A DNA stretch of 57,272 bases from CAYJII01 sp964370225 (GTDB lineage Bacteria; Bacillota; Clostridia; Oscillospirales; Ruminococcaceae), in the NCBI GenBank assembly GCA_964370225.1, contig CAYJII010000012.1:1-57272 (forward strand), given 5' to 3'. How positions within the stretch are numbered: position 1 is the stretch's first letter; every line of letters starts with the position of its first letter. Under the pieces are notes generated by a model, which worked only from the letters and a program-made list of their open reading frames with translations, made no database searches and was not told where the DNA came from. Below are positions 7,866 to 14,777 of this stretch, piece after piece. The position numbers and the translations under genes are program-made.

Positions 7866-8817
7866 TTTAGTAGAATATGTGAAATTATCGCCACATACAA
7901 ATCCGAGAGGCAATAATAAGATAAAGAAAATAACAATTCACCATATGGCTGGGAATTTGTCAATTGAGGCATGTGGAGATATCTTTGCCGCACCAAGTCG
8001 TCAGGCTAGCTCAAATTACGGAGTAGGCAGCGATGGAAGAGTGGGTATGTATGCTGAGGAAGATAGGAGGGCGTGGACCTCTAGTTCGCCCGACAATGAC
8101 TACCAAGCAATAACAATTGAGGTTGCCAATGATGGTGGTGCACCTGACTGGCATATATCAGATACCGCGCTAGAAAAAACGATTGAACTATGTGCTGATA
8201 TTTGCAAAAGAAATGGAATAGAAAAGTTAATTTATACTGGTGATGCAAATGGAAATTTGACAAGGCATAATATGTTTGCAGCTACGACTTGCCCTGGACC
8301 ATACCTGCAAAGTAAGTACGCATTTATCGAAGAAGAAGTAAATAAATTACTGACAGGTGAAACTGCTTTACAGCAAGAAAAGAGCGATGCCATCAATGCT
8401 GAGGGGCTTTTCTACTTTGCACACGTAGAAAACCTTGGAGATTGTGAAAAAGTGCATGATGGGCAAATTGCAGGGACTACAGGCTTTGGTGTTCGACTCG
8501 AAGCGCTTCAAATTGACGTGACAAAACTGCAATATGACAATATAGTTTTGTCAGCGAAAATTCACATTGAGGGAGTCGGATGGGTGGAATATGAAGACGT
8601 AATTCCAGAGCTAATTTTAGGTAGCAAAGGTGAAAGTAGACGTATTGAAGCAGTTGAATTTGACCTACAAGGTTTACCTAGTAATAAAGTTTTGAGGTAT
8701 CAAGTTCATTTAGAAGATAACGGTTGGACTGGTTGGGTGAATAATGGATTTACAGCTGGGACTGTAGGAATTTCCAAAAGAATTGAAGCGATAAAAATGT
8801 TAATTACTGATAAATAG
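7852..8817 (+). CDS. N-acetylmuramoyl-L-alanine amidase (endolysin) with three ChW-like repeats
   Basis: Peptidoglycan hydrolase of the Amidase_2/PGRP fold, cleaving between N-acetylmuramic acid and L-alanine. The zinc-site histidine region is KKITIHHMAG (H30/H31), with a second histidine near residue 138 in TRHNMF just before TTCPGPYL. From about residue 185 the protein carries three repeats resembling clostridial hydrophobic (ChW) repeats, with GVGWVEY, DNGWTGWV and the ending GTxGxSxRIEAI, a likely wall-anchoring region. There is no signal peptide, as expected if export depends on the overlapping holin. GGGGGAAG precedes the ATG. A strong terminator follows. Confidence 0.9.
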   Translation: MSNSSLVEYVKLSPHTNPRGNNKIKKITIHHMAGNLSIEACGDIFAAPSRQASSNYGVGSDGRVGMYAEEDRRAWTSSSPDNDYQAITIEVANDGGAPDWHISDTALEKTIELCADICKRNGIEKLIYTGDANGNLTRHNMFAATTCPGPYLQSKYAFIEEEVNKLLTGETALQQEKSDAINAEGLFYFAHVENLGDCEKVHDGQIAGTTGFGVRLEALQIDVTKLQYDNIVLSAKIHIEGVGWVEYEDVIPELILGSKGESRRIEAVEFDLQGLPSNKVLRYQVHLEDNGWTGWVNNGFTAGTVGISKRIEAIKMLITDK

Positions 8818-8824
8818 TAAATAT

Positions 8825-8868
8825 AAAACCTCCGCAATAAATCATTATGAATTTATTGCGGAGGTTTT
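8825..8868. terminator. Bidirectional terminator between the amidase and nucleoside hydrolase genes
   Basis: A perfect 18-base inverted repeat (8825-8842 and 8851-8868) rich in G:C at its base, with A and T runs on the two sides, serves the convergent genes ending at 8817 and 8883. Confidence 0.92.
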
Positions 8869-8882
8869 TTGCGTAGAAATAT

Positions 8883-9800
8883 TTATTTTGTAAGTTTTTC
8901 TATCATGTCATCAAGCAAACCATCTCTATCGATTGAATACACATATTTGTATAGATGACGATTTTGAGAATATGCATAGTAATGGTCATACTCAGGAATA
9001 GGTGTTTGTTCTATTGAAGCCGACATGAAGCGCTCTCCGCTAGCAACCCAAGCAACAGCCGTTACATCCCAGATTATTCTTGACCATGCTTTGCGAGTAG
9101 TTTCTCTTTCTGCTACTTCCACAGTGTGCTTTAAAAGATAATCACAAAGTTTATTCTTTCCTGCAAAATGTTCTATAAGCTCGCTTTTACTAATAGTGAA
9201 GCTTGAAACAACTCCATTGCATGGAAGCTGTACAAAAGCGAGTCCTGCGCCCATTACAACACGTGCAGATGCAACATCTTGCATGCAATTAAATTCTTTG
9301 TTATCGCTTGCGTGCATAGCGTTGCCGCCAAGCCAAACGACTACAATCTTATCTATAATCTCAGGATTAATTAAAATTGCAGATGCAATATTTGTGATTG
9401 CTCCGATTGCGATTACGTATAGTGGATTTTCTGCTGTATATCCCATAGCGCGCTTTGCAAGGTCATTTGCAGCATCGGAGATAACGGGGGTATTTTCGTC
9501 TGGAAGATAAGTTTCGCTGCCTCTGTAAACATGTTCAATATACTTTGTTTCTTCCATTAGATTTAGCAAATTAATGATTTCGTCATAACTTTTTTCCATA
9601 CCATCTTTTGGGCTATCTGATTTGTCGTTATAAAAAGGTGCAGCATAAATAGCTTTTGTATTGAGTTTTTCATTGTATTTGAGTAAGTAGGCTATCGCAA
9701 ATTGGTCGTCGATTTCGTTATATGCATCAGTGTCTAGGATAACGTCGACTTTGCTTTGTGGGCATTCAAGTTTTTTGAGAATTTCTATGTTTTTGTTCAT
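8883..9800 (-). CDS. Nucleoside hydrolase (inosine/uridine-preferring family)
   Basis: Splits the N-glycosidic bond of nucleosides into base and ribose for salvage. The 305-residue length matches the family. The calcium-binding N-terminal motif appears as VILDTDAYNEIDDQFAI (about residues 19-35), a subgroup variant of the classic DTDPGIDD with extra residues. Further support comes from LYVIAIGAITNIASAI (about 145-160) and VVWLGGNAMH near 172-181, the usual positions of the second and third active-site blocks. AGGAG lies about 10 bases before the ATG. The gene stands alone; substrate range cannot be read from the sequence. Confidence 0.88.
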   Translation of the reverse strand: MNKNIEILKKLECPQSKVDVILDTDAYNEIDDQFAIAYLLKYNEKLNTKAIYAAPFYNDKSDSPKDGMEKSYDEIINLLNLMEETKYIEHVYRGSETYLPDENTPVISDAANDLAKRAMGYTAENPLYVIAIGAITNIASAILINPEIIDKIVVVWLGGNAMHASDNKEFNCMQDVASARVVMGAGLAFVQLPCNGVVSSFTISKSELIEHFAGKNKLCDYLLKHTVEVAERETTRKAWSRIIWDVTAVAWVASGERFMSASIEQTPIPEYDHYYAYSQNRHLYKYVYSIDRDGLLDDMIEKLTK

Positions 9801-10007
9801 ACTGGTACACTCCTATATTATTATTGATTTATACATTATACTTTATATAAAGGCAAAAATCTATAGAAAAATAATTTTTAAGAAAAAGAGTGATAAAAAA
9901 TCGCATTTTGTTTTAGTATTTGCGAAAATCTTTGTGTAATATTCATGAAAACTGTATAATAATGCTATAAATGTAGAAAATTAGTGTGCAAATTGTAGCA
10001 AAATTCA

Positions 10008-10036
10008 TTGACAGGACTATTTTTTTGTGCTAGAAT
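10008..10036 (+). promoter_or_regulatory. Sigma-A promoter of the Fe-S flavoprotein operon
   Basis: A perfect TTGACA (10008-10013) is followed after 17 bases by TAGAAT (10031-10036). The expected start near 10043 leaves an unusually long leader of about 200 bases before the TTG at 10243. Confidence 0.8.
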
Positions 10037-10085
10037 TTAAAAAGAGTACAAAAAATACATTAATTTTATGAAATTTTTTAACAAA

Positions 10086-10217
10086 TTTGCATATTTGTAT
10101 AATTGTCTGAATGTGCGGTGATGGGGCTTATACTCATTAACATGAAAGTTAAATGTGCAAAATAGAAAGATTGCGTTAATTATCGTGTTGTTTTTTGTGC
10201 GATTGATTAACGCTTTT
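10086..10217 (+). promoter_or_regulatory. Candidate cis-regulatory RNA: folded element followed by terminator-like hairpin
   Basis: TTTGCATATTT (10086-10096) pairs with AAATGTGCAAA (10151-10161) over 11 base pairs with one U:G. Stacked on it, GTATAA (10097-10102) pairs with TTATAC (10128-10133), closing a 25-base loop containing GCGGTGATGGGGC. A small AAC/GTT hairpin sits in the other arm. Then GCGTTAAT (10173-10180) pairs with ATTAACGC (10206-10213) with inner ATCG/CGAT pairing, followed by TTTT. An aptamer-like domain plus an intrinsic-terminator-like hairpin is the layout of a riboswitch or attenuator. I could not match it to a known class; ligand unknown. Confidence 0.45.
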
Positions 10218-10242
10218 ATATATAAGAATGGAGGTTTTAACT

Positions 10243-12030
10243 TTGAAGTTTAGTATTAATGTTATTGAACAAGCAACAAAAATCGCAGAAGAATGTCAGG
10301 GGCATGAGCATGCATCTTGCTCAACAAAATGTCCAATGCATACGGAAGCTATTGAGTATGTAAATTTGATAAAGGACGGAAAAACTAAAGAAGCTTTACT
10401 AAAAATTAGAGAAAAGGTGTTCTTACCTGGTACTTTGGGTAGAATTTGTGCGCATCCTTGCGAAACTGATTGCAGAAGATGCACAGAGTATAATGAACCT
10501 ATTTCTATAGCAGCGCTAAAAAGATATGCTGCTGATAAGGAAGATTGTGAAGAAATTTGGGATTTAAGCAAAAAAGCAAGTACGGGTAAAAAAATCGCAG
10601 TAATTGGAGCTGGCCCCGCAGGTGCTCAAGCAGCGATTGATTTAACAAAAGAAGGGCATAGTGTAACTATATATGAAAAACTAAATGTTTATGGGGGAAT
10701 GATGCGTGTAGGGATACCGGCATATAGACTTCCCAGAAACATTATTGATTTTGAGTATAAATTCCTTGAAAAACTTGGTGTTGAGTTTAAAATGGGAGTG
10801 GAAATAGGCAAAGATATTGATTTTAAGGAACTACAAGAAAAGTATGATGCAGTAGTAGTTGCAAATGGAGCGCACAAAGGATCGCTTATTCCTACACCAG
10901 GTGATACCAATAAAAATATCACAAATGCAGTCGATTTTTTAAAGCTAGCTTCGTTAGAACAGCGCACAGAAGTCAAGTGTAAAAAAGTAGTAGTAATTGG
11001 TGGCGGAGATGTTGCCATGGACTGTGCGAGAACTTCGTTAAGGTTAGGTGCGACTGATGTAAACTTAGTTGCGCTCGAGTCGCTTGACATATTGCCAGCA
11101 AGCAAACATGAGCAACATGGTGCAAAAGATGAAGGTATCACTTTCAACTGCGCATGTAGTGTCAAAGAGATACTGGGAGACGCTGGTGAAGTCAGTGGAG
11201 CGGTGATTAGAGATGTAGTTTCAGTATTTGATAGCGAAGGAAGGTTTAATCCTACATATAGTGAAGACAATTTGCGTACTATTGAATGTGATACAATAAT
11301 TTTTGCTACTGGTCAAGTTGTGCAAGATGCTACCGGTGGCGCTATCGAACAAATGCGTGGTGGTCGCTATGCTGTTGATAAGGACACGCTACAAACTTCG
11401 CAGAAAAATGTGTTCGTAGCGGGGGACTGCGCTGGCACCAATATTGTTGTGGAAGCAATGGCTTCTGGTAAAAGAGCAGCTTTGTCTGTAGATTTATTCT
11501 TAAAAGGAAAAGATTTACGTGAAGGTAGAGATTTTGAAAAAGAGGGAGCGTATAAATCTAAGTTAGATATTCCATTACCAAAGGATGTAGAGGATTTGCC
11601 AAGAAAGGCTACAAAAGAGATGGAAGTGAGCAAAAGGATAAAAACTTTTGACGAATGCGACTTTGGTTTTGATGATGAAGCTGCATTAGAAGAAGCTTCA
11701 CGTTGCTTAAAATGTGAATGCAAAAAATGCATGGTTGAGTGCATTATGCTTAGTGAATATGCAAAATACCCAGGAGATTTATTCAGCAAGTTTATCGATG
11801 AAAGTAATATTGATCCAGTTATCCCATATTCATGTAATATGTGTGACCAATGCACGCTTGTATGTCCTGAGGAATACAAATTTGCTGAACTATTTGGTGC
11901 TATACGAAAAGATATGGTAAAAGAAAATGGTGGAAATTCACCTATGGCGGGTCATAAAGCGATTAATATGCACCAGCTACTAGGATTTAGCAAAATATTT
12001 ACCACCAAGGTAAGAGGAGGCAAAAGATAA
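10243..12030 (+). CDS. GltD-like FAD/NAD(P)-binding oxidoreductase with N- and C-terminal Fe-S domains
   Basis: Multi-domain flavoprotein resembling the small subunit of glutamate synthase and related electron-transfer modules. An N-terminal Fe-S domain (about residues 20-95) has CxxxC, GRICAHPCETDCRR and the usual spacing. An FAD site IAVIGAGPAGAQA (about 117-129) and an NAD(P)H site VVVIGGGDVAMD (about 247-258) follow, with VFVAGDCAG closing the FAD fold. The C-terminal 130 residues add two ferredoxin-like cysteine clusters, CLKCECKKCMVEC and CNMCDQCTLVCP. The start is taken as TTG 10243 because GGAGG (10230-10234) lies 8 bases before it; an ATG at 10228 overlaps that ribosome site. It overlaps the next gene by one base. 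Probably passes electrons between NAD(P)H and an Fe-S partner; substrate unknown. Confidence 0.85.
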   Translation: MKFSINVIEQATKIAEECQGHEHASCSTKCPMHTEAIEYVNLIKDGKTKEALLKIREKVFLPGTLGRICAHPCETDCRRCTEYNEPISIAALKRYAADKEDCEEIWDLSKKASTGKKIAVIGAGPAGAQAAIDLTKEGHSVTIYEKLNVYGGMMRVGIPAYRLPRNIIDFEYKFLEKLGVEFKMGVEIGKDIDFKELQEKYDAVVVANGAHKGSLIPTPGDTNKNITNAVDFLKLASLEQRTEVKCKKVVVIGGGDVAMDCARTSLRLGATDVNLVALESLDILPASKHEQHGAKDEGITFNCACSVKEILGDAGEVSGAVIRDVVSVFDSEGRFNPTYSEDNLRTIECDTIIFATGQVVQDATGGAIEQMRGGRYAVDKDTLQTSQKNVFVAGDCAGTNIVVEAMASGKRAALSVDLFLKGKDLREGRDFEKEGAYKSKLDIPLPKDVEDLPRKATKEMEVSKRIKTFDECDFGFDDEAALEEASRCLKCECKKCMVECIMLSEYAKYPGDLFSKFIDESNIDPVIPYSCNMCDQCTLVCPEEYKFAELFGAIRKDMVKENGGNSPMAGHKAINMHQLLGFSKIFTTKVRGGKR

Positions 12031-12797
12031 TGGGAAGGAAAGCTTTTATCGGAGGCTGTGCGCTTTCGTCATATAATCCATCACTAGTGTTAAATACGAT
12101 AAAACACCTTAAATCGGTGTACCCTGATTTATCTGTCATACAAAAATGCTGTGGTAAACCTACTAAAGCGATAGGACAGGACCATAAATTTCATGAAAGA
12201 TTTGATGGTTTGACAAAAGACCTTGAAGATTGTGGTGTAGATGAAGTTATTGTAGCTTGTCAGAGCTGTTATAAAACTTTAGCATTAAATCCAAATGTGA
12301 AAATTACATCACTGTGGTCATTATTGCCGGAAATAGGACTTCCTAAAGAAGTAGTAGGGAAGGCAAAAGGGAGTAATGTAGTTTTTTCAGTGCACGACTC
12401 ATGTTCGGTTAGACCATATGCTGAGATACACGATGGAATTCGCTGGATTTTGACTGAGCTAGGATATGATTTTGTTGAACCTGAAAAAACAAGAGAAACG
12501 ACAAGATGTTGTGGTTTTGGTGGAATGGTAGTGCCTGCAAATCCTGAGATTGCAAAAAAAGTAATGATGAGACGCGTTGGTGATTTTCCAACTAAAGAAG
12601 TAGTGACTTACTGTGCTGCTTGTCGTCAGTCGATGCTCATGGGTGGTGCGCCTTCATGGCATATACTCGACTTAGTATTCGGCGATGTAGTAAAAAAAGG
12701 AGATACTCCACCTGAGGATACGTTATCACAAACTATGACTGCATGGGGAAATAGGTACAAAACTAAATCTGGAATTAAAAAAATTATGGCTAGATAA
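12030..12797 (+). CDS. HdrB-like CCG-domain (Fe-S)-binding protein
   Basis: Protein of 255 residues with two CCG cysteine-rich domains, the module that in heterodisulfide reductase subunit B holds unusual Fe-S clusters at the disulfide-reducing site. Domain one has an early cysteine (GGCALSSYNP), then QKCCGKP (about residues 44-50), then ACQSC (about 77-81). Domain two has HDSCSVR, TRCCGFGGMV and YCAACRQS. Its ATG overlaps the TAA of the flavoprotein, implying translational coupling and a joint complex. By family analogy it would catalyse or relay a thiol/disulfide or two-electron step; this is inference. Confidence 0.85.
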   Translation: MGRKAFIGGCALSSYNPSLVLNTIKHLKSVYPDLSVIQKCCGKPTKAIGQDHKFHERFDGLTKDLEDCGVDEVIVACQSCYKTLALNPNVKITSLWSLLPEIGLPKEVVGKAKGSNVVFSVHDSCSVRPYAEIHDGIRWILTELGYDFVEPEKTRETTRCCGFGGMVVPANPEIAKKVMMRRVGDFPTKEVVTYCAACRQSMLMGGAPSWHILDLVFGDVVKKGDTPPEDTLSQTMTAWGNRYKTKSGIKKIMAR

Positions 12798-12815
12798 TAA
12801 TCATATAAAATATCA

Positions 12816-12896
12816 CTCTTATCATCTCTTCGTGGGGTAAGAGCCATAAAACCACTAATTTTAGTCGACACGAAGCGACAGAACGGGAGCATTACT
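12816..12896 (+). promoter_or_regulatory. Structured intercistronic leader before the TVP38 gene
   Basis: CTCTTA (12816-12821) can pair with TAAGAG (12838-12843), while CTTCGTG (12828-12834), inside that loop, is perfectly complementary to CACGAAG (12869-12875). The two pairings form a pseudoknot or exclude each other. A third small hairpin, ACTAA/TTAGT, lies at 12854-12865. The segment ends in the GGGAGC ribosome site, so the fold could affect translation. Not recognised as a known class. Confidence 0.3.
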
Positions 12897-13598
12897 ATGA
12901 ATGAAAAAAACGAGTCAAAAAAAAGTAATAAGGCGCTAATCATAAAATTACTTATCGCAGCAGGCGTAATCGGCGTAGTTATACTTATTTTATATCAATT
13001 AGGAGTAATTGACTTTTTAACAGATATTGATGCATTACAAAAATGGTTTGCGGACCTCGGTGTAGTGGGATACATAGCTTACATTTTGCTTTATATCGTA
13101 GTAGCAGTATTTATGTTGCCAGGCTCAGCGTTCACAATTGTTGCAGGGATAACATTTGGACCAGTACTAGGTGGCATACTTGCGTTATTAGGTGGAACAG
13201 TTGGGGCGACAGCAGCTTTTATTATTTCGAAATACATCGCAAGAGGGTTTATTGTTAGAAAATTTGAAAATAATCCAATATTCAAAAAAATAGAAAAAGG
13301 TTTTGAAGAAAATGGAACAAGTTTCTTAATATTAACAAGACTAGTTCCAGCGTTCCCATACAATGTGCAAAATTATGCATATGGAATAACATCTGTTAGT
13401 GTTATGAAATTTGCGATAGTTTCACTAATCACAATGGCACCTGGTGCTTTTATCTACGCTTTCCTAGCAGGTGAAATTGCGACAAATGGAATATCAGTAA
13501 CGTTATTAATACAGTTTGCGGTGGCTGGCGTTGTACTATTTTTAGTTTCATTAATACCAAAATACATTGCTAAGAAAAAAAATATTAAGATGGACTAA
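12897..13598 (+). CDS. TVP38/TMEM64 (VTT domain) family membrane protein
   Basis: Integral membrane protein of 233 residues with five to six hydrophobic segments and a lysine-rich N-terminus. The central block contains MLPGSAFTIVAGITFGPVLGG (about residues 76-96) and ALLGGTVGATAAFIISKYIARGF, followed by LTRLVPAFPYNVQNYAYGIT, the conserved VTT/SNARE-associated domain. Family members are poorly understood; some are linked to lipid or metal handling. It lies 99 bases after the CCG gene and 37 bases before the rhodanese lipoprotein, with no terminator between, so all four genes probably share a transcript. Confidence 0.9.
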   Translation: MNEKNESKKSNKALIIKLLIAAGVIGVVILILYQLGVIDFLTDIDALQKWFADLGVVGYIAYILLYIVVAVFMLPGSAFTIVAGITFGPVLGGILALLGGTVGATAAFIISKYIARGFIVRKFENNPIFKKIEKGFEENGTSFLILTRLVPAFPYNVQNYAYGITSVSVMKFAIVSLITMAPGAFIYAFLAGEIATNGISVTLLIQFAVAGVVLFLVSLIPKYIAKKKNIKMD

Positions 13599-13635
13599 CA
13601 TATACTTCACACGATTTTCTAAGAAGGAGATTAAT

Positions 13636-14667
13636 ATGAAAAAATTGATTTTGTGCACATTAGTATCTGCTATGCTGTTAACCGCTGTTTCTTGCACTAC
13701 ACCAGCGGAATCACAAGGAGCCTCAACATTTGGGGAAGATTCGAAGTTTATATCAGTCGAAGATGCTCAGGCAATGATTGAAGCCGATGAAGATGTAATT
13801 TTATTTAGTGTACTTGATGCAACTAAAGCTATGGTTCCTTTGATGGATGAAAATACTCCAATCGACGGTTCGTATAGAGTATGGAGACCCGACTATTCTG
13901 GTGCAGGCTCGACTGAGGCTATCAGCACCGAAGTTAGCGGTTTCAGAACAGATTTGGATTCGATGAACGAGCTTTTATCGAAATCCGGTATAACAGAAGA
14001 TAGCAAAATTATAGTTTATTCGACGGGGAATATGCATGATTCAACAAGGTTTGGCTGGCAGTTAGAGTTAATGGGACTTGAGCCACTATACCTTGATGGG
14101 GGATTAAATGCATGGAAAGCAGCAGGTTTTGAAACAGGCGGACAAGTGACACTAGCTGACGAAGAGATTAAAAGCGACTTTGCTTCCACTGAGTGGAAGA
14201 TTGAGGAGCTAGGAGCTGACATCAATGATGTTATTAATGCTTTAGAAAATCCTGATGAGTGGGTGGTTATCGACACTAGAAGTGAAGGCGAATATAATGG
14301 GGAGTCAACTGGCTCGTCCTCAGGTGCATTCGGGACTGGTGGCATGACGGGAGCTGTGCACATAGAGTGGAGCAAAGCCTTAAATGAAGATAAGACATTA
14401 AAGTCGACAGATGAATTAGAAGCATTATATGGGGATGTTATTGACGGGAAAAAAGTCATCACATTCTGTCAATCAGGTGTTAGAAGCTCGCATACGATGA
14501 TGGTGTTAAGAGAGATGCTTGGGGTAGAAGATGTGTATAATTACGATGGTTCGTGGATTGAGTGGTCATATGCTGCAAGCGAAGTAGGAGATGACGTGGA
14601 CTTTGCACTTAAAGAGAGTGTTTTAGCTCTTACAGATAAGTGGTCGGATAATAATGGACCGATTTAA
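13636..14667 (+). CDS. Double-rhodanese lipoprotein (sulfurtransferase-like)
   Basis: Secreted protein of 343 residues. The N-terminal MKKLILCTLVSAMLLTAVSC is a lipoprotein signal ending at C20, so it should be tethered outside the membrane. Two rhodanese domains follow: the first (about residues 40-180) has no catalytic cysteine (IIVYSTGNMHDSTRFGW), and the second (about 195-330) carries ITFCQSGVRSS with the active cysteine at C278. This non-catalytic/catalytic pairing matches thiosulfate or mercaptopyruvate sulfurtransferases. The frame is open upstream to 13567, but AAGGAG lies 8 bases before the ATG at 13636. Last gene of the operon; a terminator begins 18 bases after the stop. Confidence 0.88.
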   Translation: MKKLILCTLVSAMLLTAVSCTTPAESQGASTFGEDSKFISVEDAQAMIEADEDVILFSVLDATKAMVPLMDENTPIDGSYRVWRPDYSGAGSTEAISTEVSGFRTDLDSMNELLSKSGITEDSKIIVYSTGNMHDSTRFGWQLELMGLEPLYLDGGLNAWKAAGFETGGQVTLADEEIKSDFASTEWKIEELGADINDVINALENPDEWVVIDTRSEGEYNGESTGSSSGAFGTGGMTGAVHIEWSKALNEDKTLKSTDELEALYGDVIDGKKVITFCQSGVRSSHTMMVLREMLGVEDVYNYDGSWIEWSYAASEVGDDVDFALKESVLALTDKWSDNNGPI

Positions 14668-14685
14668 TCTAACTAAATAAAGGAC

Positions 14686-14718
14686 AAAAGAGCACCATTT
14701 TAATTATGGTGCTCTTTT
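14686..14718 (+). terminator. Terminator after the rhodanese gene
   Basis: A perfect 13-base inverted repeat (14686-14698 and 14706-14718) with a 7-base loop and terminal T run. Confidence 0.9.
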
Positions 14719-14732
14719 AAATATTATTGCAA

Positions 14733-14764
14733 AAAAGCAGTGTGAATAATCTCACACTGCTTTT
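14733..14764 (-). terminator. Terminator of secA
   Basis: A perfect 13-base inverted repeat (14733-14745 and 14752-14764), 13 bases after the secA stop; on the minus strand it is followed by a U-rich stretch. Confidence 0.9.
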
Positions 14765-14777
14765 GGCTATATTAACA

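Larger units (their letters stand above)
9801..10242. other. Long intergenic region with promoter and structured leader
   Basis: These 442 bases hold no gene. The left part carries the minus-strand start region of the nucleoside hydrolase (TATAAT-like box at 9835-9840, no good -35). The right part carries the promoter at 10008-10036 and about 200 bases of leader for the plus-strand operon, described separately. Confidence 0.7.

Noticed and set aside
7326..8868. Prophage region around the holin and amidase
   Set aside because: No structural, replication or integration genes and no attachment-site repeats are visible; the flanking genes are ordinary chromosomal genes.
10103..10150. Resemblance of GGTGATGGGG plus ATTAAC to a fluoride riboswitch
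   Set aside because: The closing complement of the GGTGA segment and the conserved 3' part of that class are missing, and the operon has no fluoride exporter.
10228..10242. ATG 10228 as start of the Fe-S flavoprotein
   Set aside because: This ATG overlaps the GGAGG ribosome site that serves the TTG at 10243, and nothing suitable lies upstream of it.
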